Counted from the stretch's first letter, positions 45,547 through 55,412 are shown. The stretch: 64,000 nucleotides of DNA from Bacteroides mediterraneensis (GCF_900128455.1 NZ_LT635783.1:3214546-3278545), one strand, 5' to 3'. Notes: generated from the sequence alone by a model not told the origin. Numbers and translations are program-made.

Positions 45547-45577
45547 CAAAGGTAATAAAAAAGCATCAATCTACAAA
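45547..45577 (-). promoter_or_regulatory. Promoter of the DUF308 gene
   Basis: Minus strand: TTTG (45577-45574), 19 bp, TACCTTTG (45554-45547), 27 bp upstream of ATG 45519. Full consensus. Confidence 0.7.
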
Positions 45578-45605
45578 CAAATCTTTCAAAAGGATAATTA
45601 AGAGA

Positions 45606-47690
45606 TTATCCCGCATAACTATGCATACCTCCTAACACATAGTTCACTCCAAAATATGTCATCAATACCGTGGAAAAGGCTAAAATCAAATATAAGTGAA
45701 AGACACTTGGATGACGAAATAAGGAAAAACTTTTCCCATGAAAAGCTGCTCCGTAAATCAGAAAAGTGATTAAAGCCCACACCTCTTTCGGGTCCCATGT
45801 CCAATAACTCCCCCAGGAAACATTAGCCCAGACCGCTCCAATAAAAATACCTATACCTAGCAACAATACTGCAGGATAGAGTAACAATCGGCAACATAAC
45901 GTGAGACGTTGCATCTGAGCCACCTGTTTCCGTACCGCAAGTGCCAAGATACTGCACAGGCAAATAAAGGCAAACAATGCATATGAAATCATGATAATGG
46001 ACACATGGATACTCAACCAAGGAGAAAGCAACACTGGCATCAATGGGGTAATCTGCGGATTCTTTTCTCCCAACCAGGCAACCAACAACACCCATCCGGA
46101 CAGCAACAACCCTGACGGCAAAAGCAACACCAAACGACGTTGCCAGATACAAGCACCCAGCAGCAGACAACCGGCTAGAAAAAGCATCGTTTCCGGCCCA
46201 TTTCCAAGCGGGATACGACCTCCAATATACCATCGAAGCAGATAAGCCCCCCAATGTACAAGACACGATGTCCAAAGCCCAACCTTCAATACAACATAAA
46301 CCCAATTTCGTCTATAGTTGCCTTGAGGAACTACCACATAAAAACGTAACCACCAGAAAAAGCCTACAATTCCCAGAAAAAGGTTGCACATAAACAAAAT
46401 TTTGGAAAAAGGAATCGCATTGTAGCACAATTCCGCCAGAACCCGAAGAGATGACAATGGCTCTACACTTCCATCAGTCGGCAAAGGTCGGATAAGCGTA
46501 CCCTTTTTCAACATCAAGACCATACCCACTTTTTCATCCAGTTCCCGTATCTCTTTCTCCAATTTCTCCGCCTGATGCTGTTCCAGCCATCCTTTAAGCC
46601 CACTCTGTCTTTTTCTCTGCCATTCATTCCACACTTTTTCCAAACGATAACTCTTTCCGTCGAATAAATCCACCAAGGCTACATGGTCAGACTTCAACTT
46701 TAACATCTGACGAAGATTTTCACTCTTCACGTAAAACATTGGTTCATGCTGCCATTCTTCAGGATATAGTAACCAGCTTGCTACGACCTGTTCCGGAGTC
46801 AAGCCTTGGTAGGAGGAACTCCCACATAACTTCAACGTAAAATCACGGGCCAAAGTATTAAACGGTACCACCCGATCCTGATAAATGACTTGACGTGTTT
46901 TCAACTTTTCTGCATCCTGCCGTGCCAATACACGCACTGGCTGAGCCTGCAGAACTGGTAATGATATTCCCCATAGCGCACAAATCAAGCCTACCTTTCT
47001 CCAAGCTGGATGATGCAACAAGTTCCAAAAGGTTTCCCTCCGACTCACCAGCAGACTGACTGCAGAAAAAAGCAAACACACATATCCTGCATAGGTCACA
47101 ACAATGCCCCAAGGATCATAATTGACACTCAACCAACTACCAGACCAATCTGTATCGAAAGACGACTGATAAAAACGATAACCGTCTACCGAAAGAATAT
47201 GATTCATTGAAATGACTTCCTTACGTTCTTCTCCCTCCACTCGGCAGGTCACATAACTTAAATAATCCATCGGAGCTTCCGTACCTGGATAATATGCCAC
47301 TCTGAAACTGTCCAATCGAATATGGAAAGGCATTTCTCGTAATACCTGATCGGAAGTTCCGACAAACTGACTGATTTCCTTCCCTTGTTCAAGATGTACA
47401 TACCCTTTCTCTCCCGTCAAAAAGGTAAGCAAGGCCCCTCCCAATATGACCAGGAGGGAGCCGTGCCACCACACAACGGAGAAACGCATTCCCAGCCGGT
47501 ACTTTCCCAGCACCCGCAACAGGACACAAGCTAACGTTCCCCACAAGCTACAAAACCAAAAAGAACGATAAATATGAGTTTCCACAAAAGAAGTTCCATA
47601 TGCTTGCTCCAGCAAAGTGGCTGCAACCAACACTATAATCAGGGTTACATAAAGAAAGATTCCAACTATTTTCCATCCACGTACTTCCAT
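45606..47690 (-). CDS. Fused ResB-CcsA cytochrome c synthase
   Basis: 694 residues; covalently attaches haem to CxxCH motifs of exported proteins (system II). The N-terminal half has ResB-like helices (FLYVTLIIVLVAATLLEQAYG, LVILGGALLTFLTG) around a periplasmic domain with HLEQGKEISQF; the C-terminal half is CcsA with the WWD haem-handling motif (about 621-640; SWGSYWTWDPKEVWALI) and conserved His residues. Start at ATG 47690, since the ORF's first codon is TTG. Last gene of the imelysin/di-haem operon; the substrates are probably the CxxCH lipoproteins encoded upstream. Confidence 0.88.
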   Translation of the reverse strand: MEVRGWKIVGIFLYVTLIIVLVAATLLEQAYGTSFVETHIYRSFWFCSLWGTLACVLLRVLGKYRLGMRFSVVWWHGSLLVILGGALLTFLTGEKGYVHLEQGKEISQFVGTSDQVLREMPFHIRLDSFRVAYYPGTEAPMDYLSYVTCRVEGEERKEVISMNHILSVDGYRFYQSSFDTDWSGSWLSVNYDPWGIVVTYAGYVCLLFSAVSLLVSRRETFWNLLHHPAWRKVGLICALWGISLPVLQAQPVRVLARQDAEKLKTRQVIYQDRVVPFNTLARDFTLKLCGSSSYQGLTPEQVVASWLLYPEEWQHEPMFYVKSENLRQMLKLKSDHVALVDLFDGKSYRLEKVWNEWQRKRQSGLKGWLEQHQAEKLEKEIRELDEKVGMVLMLKKGTLIRPLPTDGSVEPLSSLRVLAELCYNAIPFSKILFMCNLFLGIVGFFWWLRFYVVVPQGNYRRNWVYVVLKVGLWTSCLVHWGAYLLRWYIGGRIPLGNGPETMLFLAGCLLLGACIWQRRLVLLLPSGLLLSGWVLLVAWLGEKNPQITPLMPVLLSPWLSIHVSIIMISYALFAFICLCSILALAVRKQVAQMQRLTLCCRLLLYPAVLLLGIGIFIGAVWANVSWGSYWTWDPKEVWALITFLIYGAAFHGKSFSLFRHPSVFHLYLILAFSTVLMTYFGVNYVLGGMHSYAG

Positions 47691-47695
47691 AGATT

Positions 47696-48853
47696 TCAAA
47701 AATCAGGATAAAGCGTGTTTTTCTGTGCCCTTGTACCCATACATTCCATTTCAATAAGCCAACCTGGACGGCAAACAGGAGCCAGCAGAATCACTTTCGG
47801 AATTTCTGGGAAACGCTGGTCGAACATCTCACGTACCGTCACATAATCTGCCCCATCACGTAGATATACCAACATTTGTCCAATATCTTCAAACGACATC
47901 TCTGCCTCTCCAAGCAAGGCCTCCACATTTTGCCACATCCGTTCAGTCTGCCGGCGAATATCACCCGGATAAACAATGTCTCCATTCCGGTTAATACTGG
48001 CTGTGCCAGAGATGAAAACCTGACGACGATCTCCATAATCCACATACGTTCCACGTTCAAAGCTCACTCCATACTCATAAGTCGGATTCAAGTAATCGCG
48101 TGCATATAAATAGTGTATTTGTTCCCGACAAAGCCCCAATACGGCATACGTATCCATCTGCACCAAAACTCCAGCATCAGCATGACGTCCGCTAATACCT
48201 GTACTTGCAATATAATGCGTCTGTGGAGTAAGCCCTTGAGTGACAAATACCTCATTACGGGCCTTAACTACCCCAGCATAATTCACATCGATATTTTGCA
48301 CGAAAAACCAGGTCCGAATACAGTTCTCAGCCAAATGTCCTCCCCATGCAATCAACTGGAGAATATAATCATTCAGCAACAAACGGGTCTGGTACTCCGA
48401 ATTGGCCGCACGATTGCAAGCCGTTCCGCCCCATAAATGCCGATAACTACCATGCGAAACTTCAAACAAGCCGTTTTCAAGAGAACTACTCTGCATCTCC
48501 GACTGCAAATATACCCACATGGCAATCTTACTGCCATCCAAAGGCGGCTGCTCTACTATGGAGCAGGCACAAGTTGTGCTCTCGGGTACTTGTGCTGCCA
48601 GCCAGTCAGCCTGATTGGCCGCATCACTCAAGAAATAACGCTTGAACACGGCAACCGCCCCTTTCAATTCGTTTTCCAATAAAGCATAATATGTATCGAG
48701 TACCGCATCCAATTGTTCTTTATATGTCAAGGAAGGCCGAATGACATGAATCATGACTTGATATTCATTCACCCCTTCCTCTTGTGTAAAACATGAGATC
48801 TCGACTAAAGTCTTTTCTTGTAACTTGTGAATTCGTTGTTGTTTGTGGCTCAT
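47696..48853 (-). CDS. Tandem RidA/YjgF-like protein (chorismatase-like fold)
   Basis: 385 residues, no signal peptide. The C-terminal half has a clear RidA-type core (VFISGTASINRNGDIVYPGDI, QTERMWQNVEALLGEAEMSF, VLLAPVCRPGWLIEMEC); the middle part (ENCIRTWFFVQNID) looks like a second, divergent copy. Two-domain RidA-like proteins include FkbO/Hyg5 chorismatases, but also uncharacterised proteins. What a cytoplasmic enzyme does between periplasmic haem and iron genes is not clear. Start at ATG 48853; the open frame's earlier start is ATT. Confidence 0.7.
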   Translation of the reverse strand: MSHKQQRIHKLQEKTLVEISCFTQEEGVNEYQVMIHVIRPSLTYKEQLDAVLDTYYALLENELKGAVAVFKRYFLSDAANQADWLAAQVPESTTCACSIVEQPPLDGSKIAMWVYLQSEMQSSSLENGLFEVSHGSYRHLWGGTACNRAANSEYQTRLLLNDYILQLIAWGGHLAENCIRTWFFVQNIDVNYAGVVKARNEVFVTQGLTPQTHYIASTGISGRHADAGVLVQMDTYAVLGLCREQIHYLYARDYLNPTYEYGVSFERGTYVDYGDRRQVFISGTASINRNGDIVYPGDIRRQTERMWQNVEALLGEAEMSFEDIGQMLVYLRDGADYVTVREMFDQRFPEIPKVILLAPVCRPGWLIEMECMGTRAQKNTLYPDF

Positions 48854-48872
48854 AATCAATCTAATTTATCGA

Positions 48873-49601
48873 TCAAGGCTTTGCGCCTTCAGTTATCCAG
48901 TCGTCTATCAAATTTAATAATACAGGTTCTGCTGAAAGAATATCCTGATGGTCATGGTGTACATGTCCATTCTCGTTCAACACCAAGTGCAGAAAACTAT
49001 GCTCAGCGTCTTCCGGCTCTACCCTCTTCCAGTCTGGTTGTACAGAAGAAGGCACGTCTACCAGTTGCTCGTAACTTTTTCCTTCGGTCAGAAACAGACC
49101 GGCAGCCGCCGATGTACTTCCTCCGTGGCAGTTTACACACCGAGAATCGAACACATGCTCCTGAATGGCTTGAAACATGCCTACCGACTGCTCACCTACC
49201 TCCAGACGGATGGTATCTTCCGTCACTTCCGAACAGTCTACCTTAACAAAAGTAACAACCCGCTCCCGGATACGGTTAATGACACACAATTCGACCTGTG
49301 TCACCTCATCCGTCACTCCCGACATCACGACCTGAATCGTTCCATCCTCTTCTGCCTGCGAAGGCATCACATTGGCAGAAGTCAGAGCATATTCACTTTT
49401 TGCATCAAAACCAGCCACTACCACCGTATAGCCCGAGGGCCAACTCTCAATGCCGGATACCTTTCCGATAAACTTTACCGTACGTCCTCCTTCTGCTGTG
49501 ACAGAGACGGTATCATAAATTCGCCCTTCATCACAAGCAGTCAGCCATCCGGAAACAGCCACCCAAAGTATCCATAGAAACATATTTTTTCTCATACCCA
49601 T
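48873..49601 (-). CDS. Lipoprotein with one CxxCH c-type haem motif
   Basis: 242 residues. Lipobox WLTAC (Cys23). The N-terminal part is a beta-rich, Ig-like domain (about 30-135). The C-terminal part carries CVNCH (Cys155, Cys158, His159) and several His residues (HVHHDH near 220) that could complete haem or metal binding. It resembles the single-haem cytochrome lipoproteins found with imelysin and DUF1111 genes. Starts 9 bp after the porin gene stop. Confidence 0.75.
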   Translation of the reverse strand: MGMRKNMFLWILWVAVSGWLTACDEGRIYDTVSVTAEGGRTVKFIGKVSGIESWPSGYTVVVAGFDAKSEYALTSANVMPSQAEEDGTIQVVMSGVTDEVTQVELCVINRIRERVVTFVKVDCSEVTEDTIRLEVGEQSVGMFQAIQEHVFDSRCVNCHGGSTSAAAGLFLTEGKSYEQLVDVPSSVQPDWKRVEPEDAEHSFLHLVLNENGHVHHDHQDILSAEPVLLNLIDDWITEGAKP

Positions 49602-49610
49602 TTCCTTTCC

Positions 49611-50825
49611 TTAGAATGTGTACTGAAGCAGTACCGTAGCGCTATGGGTAGCAATCCCCAAATCGTCATTATCACGGTCCAACTGTGTATCGTGCCCCCA
49701 GCGTCCCACAAACTGATACATAGCCTGCAATTTCAGGTTACATCCCCTGAAGAAATAGTTCACTCCTACTGCCGGCATATTCATAAATCCGTTTGTATCC
49801 ATCCCGTTACGATTGAAAAAATCATAGCGAGCCGTAGCCTGCAAACGGGATGTCACAAAATAACCTCCCTGCACATATCCTCCCAAGTAATGATAAGCCT
49901 CATCAATTTTCTGTCGCTTGGTAAAACCGACACGCATATAATACAACTCCGCACCCAAATACAGTTTTCTTTTCAACATGGCAAACTCTAATCCGGCACG
50001 ATAATCGTTCGTACTTTCATTCTCGCTTTCTACGTTCAACGAAGTAGATACCCCGAACATCAGCTTGTCTTCTTTCAGGCGATTGGGATTACCTTGCGTA
50101 GAAGGCATCACTCCTTTCGGCATATAAGTAAACCGTCCAGCATACAGCAAGGAAGGAATGTGCCAATCATCACTGAATGTCTTCCCTGCCGTATTGACCG
50201 ATATACCCGTTCCATTAAAGAGTCCGACTTCATACCCAAATCTATCTGCTAACAAACCGTGGACTTCTACCCCCAAATCGAATCCCGTACCAATATTGGG
50301 AGTCACGGCATTCAACGAATAAGGCAAGATTACAGAGGAGGTCAACGAGAGCGGAAGAGAAGGCATCAATGTTTCTCCTAAAGTAGTCAGATAACCGTGT
50401 GAAAAAGGTGTCTTGAACTTTCCGACACGAATGGAAAACTGTTTTTTCAATTCTACATCAAACCATGCCTGCTGCAACAACGCTGCCCCTGTAGCTGCCG
50501 CATTAAGTGAAAGATTGAAAGAAACCTTTCCAAAAGCCTTTCCTGTAAATCCCAACACCGCATAAGGAATAGCAAATCCAGAATTAGCCACATTATCCTG
50601 ATTATACGCCTTATCCAGCCCTTCATCGTCATACCAGTTGAAGTTTGCACTGGTCTGTACCAGCAGATAAGGCTTGAACACAAAGTCGCCCTTTTTAGAA
50701 GCGATGGTAAATCCCTCTCTCCCGGCCAGCGACACAACACCGTTTTCCGTATCCTCTTCATGCTGTGCCAAAACTGTCAGCGGCATCATGGCAGCCAGAC
50801 ACATCGCAATCATTATTCTTTTCAT
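49611..50825 (-). CDS. Outer-membrane porin, OprP/OprO-like
   Basis: 404 residues; signal peptide (MMPLTVLAQ), then a beta-barrel with repeated aromatic-flanked strands (FTGKAFGKVSFNLSLNAAAT, FSIRVGKFKTPFSHGYLTT) and terminal Phe (LLQYTF). KFKTPF and the following loop resemble phosphate-selective porin O/P proteins. It sits between two haem lipoproteins, suggesting passage of iron or an anion for the system. Confidence 0.78.
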   Translation of the reverse strand: MKRIMIAMCLAAMMPLTVLAQHEEDTENGVVSLAGREGFTIASKKGDFVFKPYLLVQTSANFNWYDDEGLDKAYNQDNVANSGFAIPYAVLGFTGKAFGKVSFNLSLNAAATGAALLQQAWFDVELKKQFSIRVGKFKTPFSHGYLTTLGETLMPSLPLSLTSSVILPYSLNAVTPNIGTGFDLGVEVHGLLADRFGYEVGLFNGTGISVNTAGKTFSDDWHIPSLLYAGRFTYMPKGVMPSTQGNPNRLKEDKLMFGVSTSLNVESENESTNDYRAGLEFAMLKRKLYLGAELYYMRVGFTKRQKIDEAYHYLGGYVQGGYFVTSRLQATARYDFFNRNGMDTNGFMNMPAVGVNYFFRGCNLKLQAMYQFVGRWGHDTQLDRDNDDLGIATHSATVLLQYTF

Positions 50826-50850
50826 AAATCGTTCGTTTCAGTTCTAAAAA

Positions 50851-52278
50851 TTAAAGTGAATTCAAAAACGCAATCAGCGCATCACGGTCTTCCTTACTCA
50901 TGCGTTTGAACAGATTTTTCGAGGCTTCTGCCTCTCCTCCGTGCCACATGATGGCCTCCACCAGGTTACGGGCACGCCCGTCGTGCAGGAAATACGTATG
51001 ACCGTTCACCACTTCCTGCAGGCCGATGCCCCACAAAGGAGTCGTACGCCATTCATTTCCGCGAGCCAGTCCACTCACATAATTGTCGTTCAACCCTACC
51101 CCCATGATCTCCGACCCCATGTCGTGCAGCAAAAAATCAGAATATGGATGAATGGTTTGATTTCCTAACCACGGCAATTCCGTTCCATTCAGTAAAGTAG
51201 CTCCTCTTGTCTTTGTGTGCAAAGTAGTAACATGACAAAGATGGCACTTTGCCTCGTAAAATTTCTGCTCACCTTGCTGTACCTGTGCATCATTCACATT
51301 CCGCCGAGCCGGCACTCCCAAACAATGCATATAAAGGTCCACATCTTCCATATCCTCCGTCGACACATCCAACTGATCGTACGAGAGCCCCATCATGCTT
51401 CCCTGATCCATCTGTATCTGTCCCTCGCAGATTTCTTCCGGATAACGGCTGTTGGTCACTCCCATGTCACTGGAAAATCCCAGCTCCACCGTCAGGTCGG
51501 CATGCTGTGCCTTGTTGCCTGAAAGTCCCAAACGGGTCACGCCACGCTCACTGATATAATTACACCGCCCACTAATACCGTATTCCGGATAATTGCTTTT
51601 GGCTGCCAGTGCTTCAATCTCTGTTTGGTCAAGTGCCATCATCTGCCCCATCCCAACATGACGCAACGGAATGCGAACAGAACAGAACAAATCTTCCGGA
51701 CGAATACTGTCGGCATACCATTCTGTTATGGTATAAGTCGGCTTACAAAGCTCATACGTTTCTCCATCAGGAAATTCAAACGTCTGATAATCATATTTCA
51801 CCGAAAGTTTTCCTTCCGGTTTGACTCCGTAGATAGCCTGATCGTGCAACACACGCCCATAGTTCTGGAAAAAAGCTCCATTCTTTCGAGTAATATACAC
51901 CAGCATGGAAGAAAAACCGTAATTTCCCGAGCCACCTTCGCTCCATAATGTCGGTTTGGTACGCCCCGCATTCCGGTGGCAGCTTCCACATGAATATCCG
52001 GCATATACCGGTCCCAGTCCACCGCCCTGATTGCTGCTGGTACGTACATCGTCATACAATCCATCACCGTCATTAAAACGGGTACTATAGATTCCCGAAA
52101 CCCATGGAGCTTCAAAATCGTATGCTTTCGACGAGGCTAGAAAATTGGTAGCAGTACCGGCGGACAATGCATATCCATCCGGTACTTCCACATATTGCTG
52201 GTCAATGCCTTCCTTGTGACAGCCCCACAAACAGCCAGGCAAAAAAACATATAATACAAACTTCAAAATCCTCCTCAT
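50851..52278 (-). CDS. Di-haem DUF1111 (thiol-oxidoreductase-like) lipoprotein
   Basis: 475 residues; lipobox LWGC (Cys20). Two c-type haem motifs: CGSCH (97-101) and CHLCH (345-349). The segments TPLWGIGL and FLHDGRARNLVEAIMWHGGEA near the C-terminus are the DUF1111 signature. The family has a di-haem peroxidase-like architecture and is often paired with imelysin in iron-regulated operons. The redox partner and reaction are unknown. ATG 52302 is an alternative start, only 3 bp past the imelysin stop. Confidence 0.85.
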   Translation of the reverse strand: MRRILKFVLYVFLPGCLWGCHKEGIDQQYVEVPDGYALSAGTATNFLASSKAYDFEAPWVSGIYSTRFNDGDGLYDDVRTSSNQGGGLGPVYAGYSCGSCHRNAGRTKPTLWSEGGSGNYGFSSMLVYITRKNGAFFQNYGRVLHDQAIYGVKPEGKLSVKYDYQTFEFPDGETYELCKPTYTITEWYADSIRPEDLFCSVRIPLRHVGMGQMMALDQTEIEALAAKSNYPEYGISGRCNYISERGVTRLGLSGNKAQHADLTVELGFSSDMGVTNSRYPEEICEGQIQMDQGSMMGLSYDQLDVSTEDMEDVDLYMHCLGVPARRNVNDAQVQQGEQKFYEAKCHLCHVTTLHTKTRGATLLNGTELPWLGNQTIHPYSDFLLHDMGSEIMGVGLNDNYVSGLARGNEWRTTPLWGIGLQEVVNGHTYFLHDGRARNLVEAIMWHGGEAEASKNLFKRMSKEDRDALIAFLNSL

Positions 52279-52305
52279 TCTTCTTTCATTTAATATAGCC
52301 ATGTT

Positions 52306-53487
52306 TCAATCCACCGAACGAGCCTGTCCGTCTTTGAACAACAGAAATTCCAGTGTATGGAAACCACGTACATTCTGTGCGGCAGAAATACTTTCACTAT
52401 CTTCCGAATAGTCACCGCTCCATTCCATCTGACTGTAATCTCCCGAATTCAAAATATTTACGATGGCTGCCTGGTCAAGCGGCCAGCTGTCCATGTTCGG
52501 ATCCAGTCCCTGGTCGGCTACAGGACCAAACAAAAACGCCTCACTCATTTCCCAAGGTTCACGGGCTGTAATCCAAGCATCACACGCATCCTTAAATGCC
52601 TGATTGGTCGGATTGGCAGCCAACGCATTCACTTTCTCATACAAAGTACCAACCTTCGACTTCAAATCAGCATAAGTAGGCAACACCACTACATCTACAT
52701 AATTCTCTACCACCGGACTCAATACATTTTCAGATAATGCATCACAAGCTGGCTTCAACTGATTTTTCAGCAATACACTCAACTCACTGCAAGCTTCCTG
52801 TGCAGCCAGACTCTGTCCACTATTGATATGATTACGGAAAGGCTGAGGTATGGCCAGAATTTTATCGTAAGCATTCTTGATAGCTGTCAAGGTATTGTCG
52901 GCCAATTCCTGTTGGCCGTTGTTTACCAACGCTGCATACAACGATTTTCCAGCCACCTGACTCTTATCGATTGTAGCCCCACTGATCAATGACTCGCTAC
53001 GTACTCCACAAATTGCATTGCAAATGGATACGATGTTATTGGAATAATCCTCACGTGAATGCCAGCTATACCACGACTCTACGGCATAAAGCGCTTCGGT
53101 CACGTTCCCTGCCTGATATTTGGAATAAGGATCACCGATTTTTGTCTCCCCCACTTCATTGGCGATATCCACACAACCATCTATCACCTGTTGCACGCAC
53201 GAACCTGCACTGTTGAACGGAGCACTGTGGTTTTTAAAAGTTGTGGCATAACTTTCACCTCCTTTATAGGACACCGCCCAATAATCATACAAATCGGAAG
53301 CATCCTTACGGAGCAGAGTCACTACGGCTTTCATGTAATTATTCCAACTAGCAGCATTTTCCGATGTATAATCTATATCGGCCGCATCAATCGGTTCTGG
53401 TTGAGGATCATCATTGTTACTGCACGCGGTTGAAGCAAAAGCCAAGCCTACCGCAAAGGCTGCGGCATAAAAGAAATTCTTTTTCAT
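52306..53487 (-). CDS. Imelysin-family (peptidase M75-like, iron-associated) lipoprotein
   Basis: 393 residues; lipobox STAC (Cys22). The imelysin GxHxxE signature is near the C-terminus (Gly375-F-His377-T-L-Glu380), preceded by the acidic segment EPWEMSEAFLFGPVADQG. Imelysins are periplasmic, two-bundle helical proteins tied to iron uptake (EfeO/IrpA relatives). It is the second gene of the operon. Start at ATG 53487 gives the standard signal peptide. Confidence 0.88.
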   Translation of the reverse strand: MKKNFFYAAAFAVGLAFASTACSNNDDPQPEPIDAADIDYTSENAASWNNYMKAVVTLLRKDASDLYDYWAVSYKGGESYATTFKNHSAPFNSAGSCVQQVIDGCVDIANEVGETKIGDPYSKYQAGNVTEALYAVESWYSWHSREDYSNNIVSICNAICGVRSESLISGATIDKSQVAGKSLYAALVNNGQQELADNTLTAIKNAYDKILAIPQPFRNHINSGQSLAAQEACSELSVLLKNQLKPACDALSENVLSPVVENYVDVVVLPTYADLKSKVGTLYEKVNALAANPTNQAFKDACDAWITAREPWEMSEAFLFGPVADQGLDPNMDSWPLDQAAIVNILNSGDYSQMEWSGDYSEDSESISAAQNVRGFHTLEFLLFKDGQARSVD

Positions 53488-53517
53488 ATTCATAATCATT
53501 TTTAGGATTTAACAGAT

Positions 53518-54882
53518 TCATTTTTTGAAGAACCAGCCTACGTATGCCAGTCCGATGGAAAACTCATTTTCACTGGTATAAGGCCCTGTACCAAACATCT
53601 TTCCTGTACCAATCTGACGAGTGGTATAATCCGCCTTTACCACCAGATTCGGCAATGCAAACCAGTTCAGTCCAGCCACCCACATGCTCACCTTATTACG
53701 CAAGTCCATAGTTTGTCCCACTTCTCCCTTCTCCTGCGGATTATAGTATTCATAGCGGAGAAATGGATAAATTACAGGAACCTTACAATTGTGATTGAAA
53801 ATGGAGCGCAGATTAACACCTACTTCTCCGGCATAACTGGCCGCATTTTTTGCCACTGGCACCACCCGACTGTAGGAAGCATTGTTCGAAAGGCGGACAT
53901 TCTTACTACTAATAAACTTAGAATTCGTCAAATTTCCATACAGCACATTGGCGCGCAGCGTCACGTAATCATTCTTATACTGCAAGTCACCTGAATAAAT
54001 TCGCAGCGGAGCCTTCCGGCCTTCATAAAAGTCTGGTTTGTCGGAATTGCCGGCAGTATTGGCACAATAATAAAAAGAACCTCCCACACGCAGTCCCGGC
54101 ACTCCCCGATAGTCCAATCGAACCACATAACCGGGAGAGTTGAAGTTATCTTCTTCAAAAATTCCTTGCTTGCCACTACCTACCCATGTATTCCGGTCGA
54201 AACCATTCGCATTCAAACCCGCTACGACCAGCACCTGATAATCAAACGTGGTATATCCCTTACCAAACGTACCGAAAAACTCAATCCCGGTCTCATGCCA
54301 CGTAGAAGGAAGAATCGTCGTTTCTCCTTCCGGGCGCACTGTTCCAAAAAAATTAACCGGCTCATGATGCGCATTGGTCAGCCCCACAGGCACTATGATA
54401 TGCCCGGCCCGCACGTTGAAAGCCGGATGAATCAGACGGGTAATATGAAACTGTTCCAAGGCCACTTCTCCTCCTTTTTCCATTTCGGTCTCATACTCGC
54501 CGTTCTCTGAGTTTTCAAGTTCCATAGCCGTACCTACTCCTCCGGATTCAAATTCTATCTCCGCTCCCAAAATCCATTTAGGAGTAAACTTATAATCAAA
54601 AGCCAAAACAAAACGTGGAATGGAAATCGTATTCCGATGGTCACGGGTATTCCCGTTCGGATTTCCATAATAGCGATTAATACCATAATCCTTGAAACTG
54701 GCCACAGCCTCTCCATACCCTCCTACACGAAAGCGGGTATATCCGTCTTTGTCCACACGTTGCTTCTGTATCGTTGTTTTCACATATTCTTCAGCTACCT
54801 GCACCGAATCAACTTCACTAGCTGAAGCAGCTCCCGCAATACAACAAAGAGCAGTAAAAAATAAACTAACTTTTTTTTTCAT
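53518..54882 (-). CDS. Outer-membrane porin (phosphate-selective porin-like)
   Basis: 454 residues; signal peptide ending at ASASE, a short helical plug-like stretch (20-45), then barrel strands (RFRVGGYGEAVASF, IPRFVLAFDYKFTPKWILGAEIEFE) to a terminal FFKK. First gene of the seven-gene operon. It is not the same as the second porin (49611-50825). The substrate is unknown; iron or a small anion is likely from the company. Confidence 0.75.
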   Translation of the reverse strand: MKKKVSLFFTALCCIAGAASASEVDSVQVAEEYVKTTIQKQRVDKDGYTRFRVGGYGEAVASFKDYGINRYYGNPNGNTRDHRNTISIPRFVLAFDYKFTPKWILGAEIEFESGGVGTAMELENSENGEYETEMEKGGEVALEQFHITRLIHPAFNVRAGHIIVPVGLTNAHHEPVNFFGTVRPEGETTILPSTWHETGIEFFGTFGKGYTTFDYQVLVVAGLNANGFDRNTWVGSGKQGIFEEDNFNSPGYVVRLDYRGVPGLRVGGSFYYCANTAGNSDKPDFYEGRKAPLRIYSGDLQYKNDYVTLRANVLYGNLTNSKFISSKNVRLSNNASYSRVVPVAKNAASYAGEVGVNLRSIFNHNCKVPVIYPFLRYEYYNPQEKGEVGQTMDLRNKVSMWVAGLNWFALPNLVVKADYTTRQIGTGKMFGTGPYTSENEFSIGLAYVGWFFKK

Positions 54883-54904
54883 TTCTCTGCGATTTTGAAC
54901 ATCG

Positions 54905-54935
54905 CAAAGGTAAACTACCCAAAAAAGTTTATCAA
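54905..54935 (-). promoter_or_regulatory. Promoter of the porin-imelysin-haem operon
   Basis: Minus strand: TTG (54935-54933), 20 bp, TACCTTTG (54912-54905), 22 bp upstream of ATG 54882. I see no obvious Fur-type operator. Confidence 0.65.
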
Positions 54936-55184
54936 TACCTAAAAATCACGAAAACAACAAACAAAACCTACTTATTTCTCAGTATATATCCAACTTAATT
55001 TTTACATAAATCAGGACACCCTTATATTGCTGGTTTATAGAAACATAGAATAAATCGGTGGATAATTATCCTTTTAAACTTCTCCTTATAATCCTCCATT
55101 ATATACCTAAAAGAGACTAATCCCAATATACCAGTCCAGCCCCAATTCATTTATTAAATTGAAACATTCACTAGAACATAGAAA

Positions 55185-55285
55185 CCAACTTACCTCGGCA
55201 TAAATATGACAAGGTATTTTCATGAAAACACTTTGAAGAAATGAATGAAACAAAATGAAATCACCTTTGACCTACCCGTACAAAA
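55185..55285. repeat. Intergenic repeat element, copy A (one 22-bp unit)
   Basis: Shares CCAACTTACCTCG at its left end and, over some 72 bp on the right, GTATTTTCAT, ACACTTT, AAATgAATG, ACAAAA, GAA-TCA and a final TACAAAA with copy B at 56657-56823. Between them lies one 22-bp unit (55192-55213). Total 101 bp. Confidence 0.75.
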
Positions 55286-55306
55286 TGAACATTATCTCAA
55301 ATTAAA

Positions 55307-55345
55307 CTGCCTCCAAAAGTTAAACACAAAACTTTTTGGAGGCAG
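55307..55345 (-). terminator. Terminator after the membrane-protein gene
   Basis: CTGCCTCCAAAAGT (55307-55320) pairs with ACTTTTTGGAGGCAG (55331-55345, one bulged T); on the minus strand T-rich sequence follows. Confidence 0.65.
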
Positions 55346-55412
55346 CACAAAACAAAATTAGAATGACCCCTATTTTTCAAAACAGATACAACAAGAACCA
55401 ATCAGTAATTGC

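Larger units (their letters stand above)
54936..55412. other. Gene-free, AT-rich stretch holding repeat copy A and a terminator
   Basis: Between the operon promoter and the end of the membrane-protein gene. 54940-55184 is very AT-rich with no open frame or motif I recognise; 55185-55285 is repeat copy A; 55307-55345 is a terminator. Confidence 0.6.
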
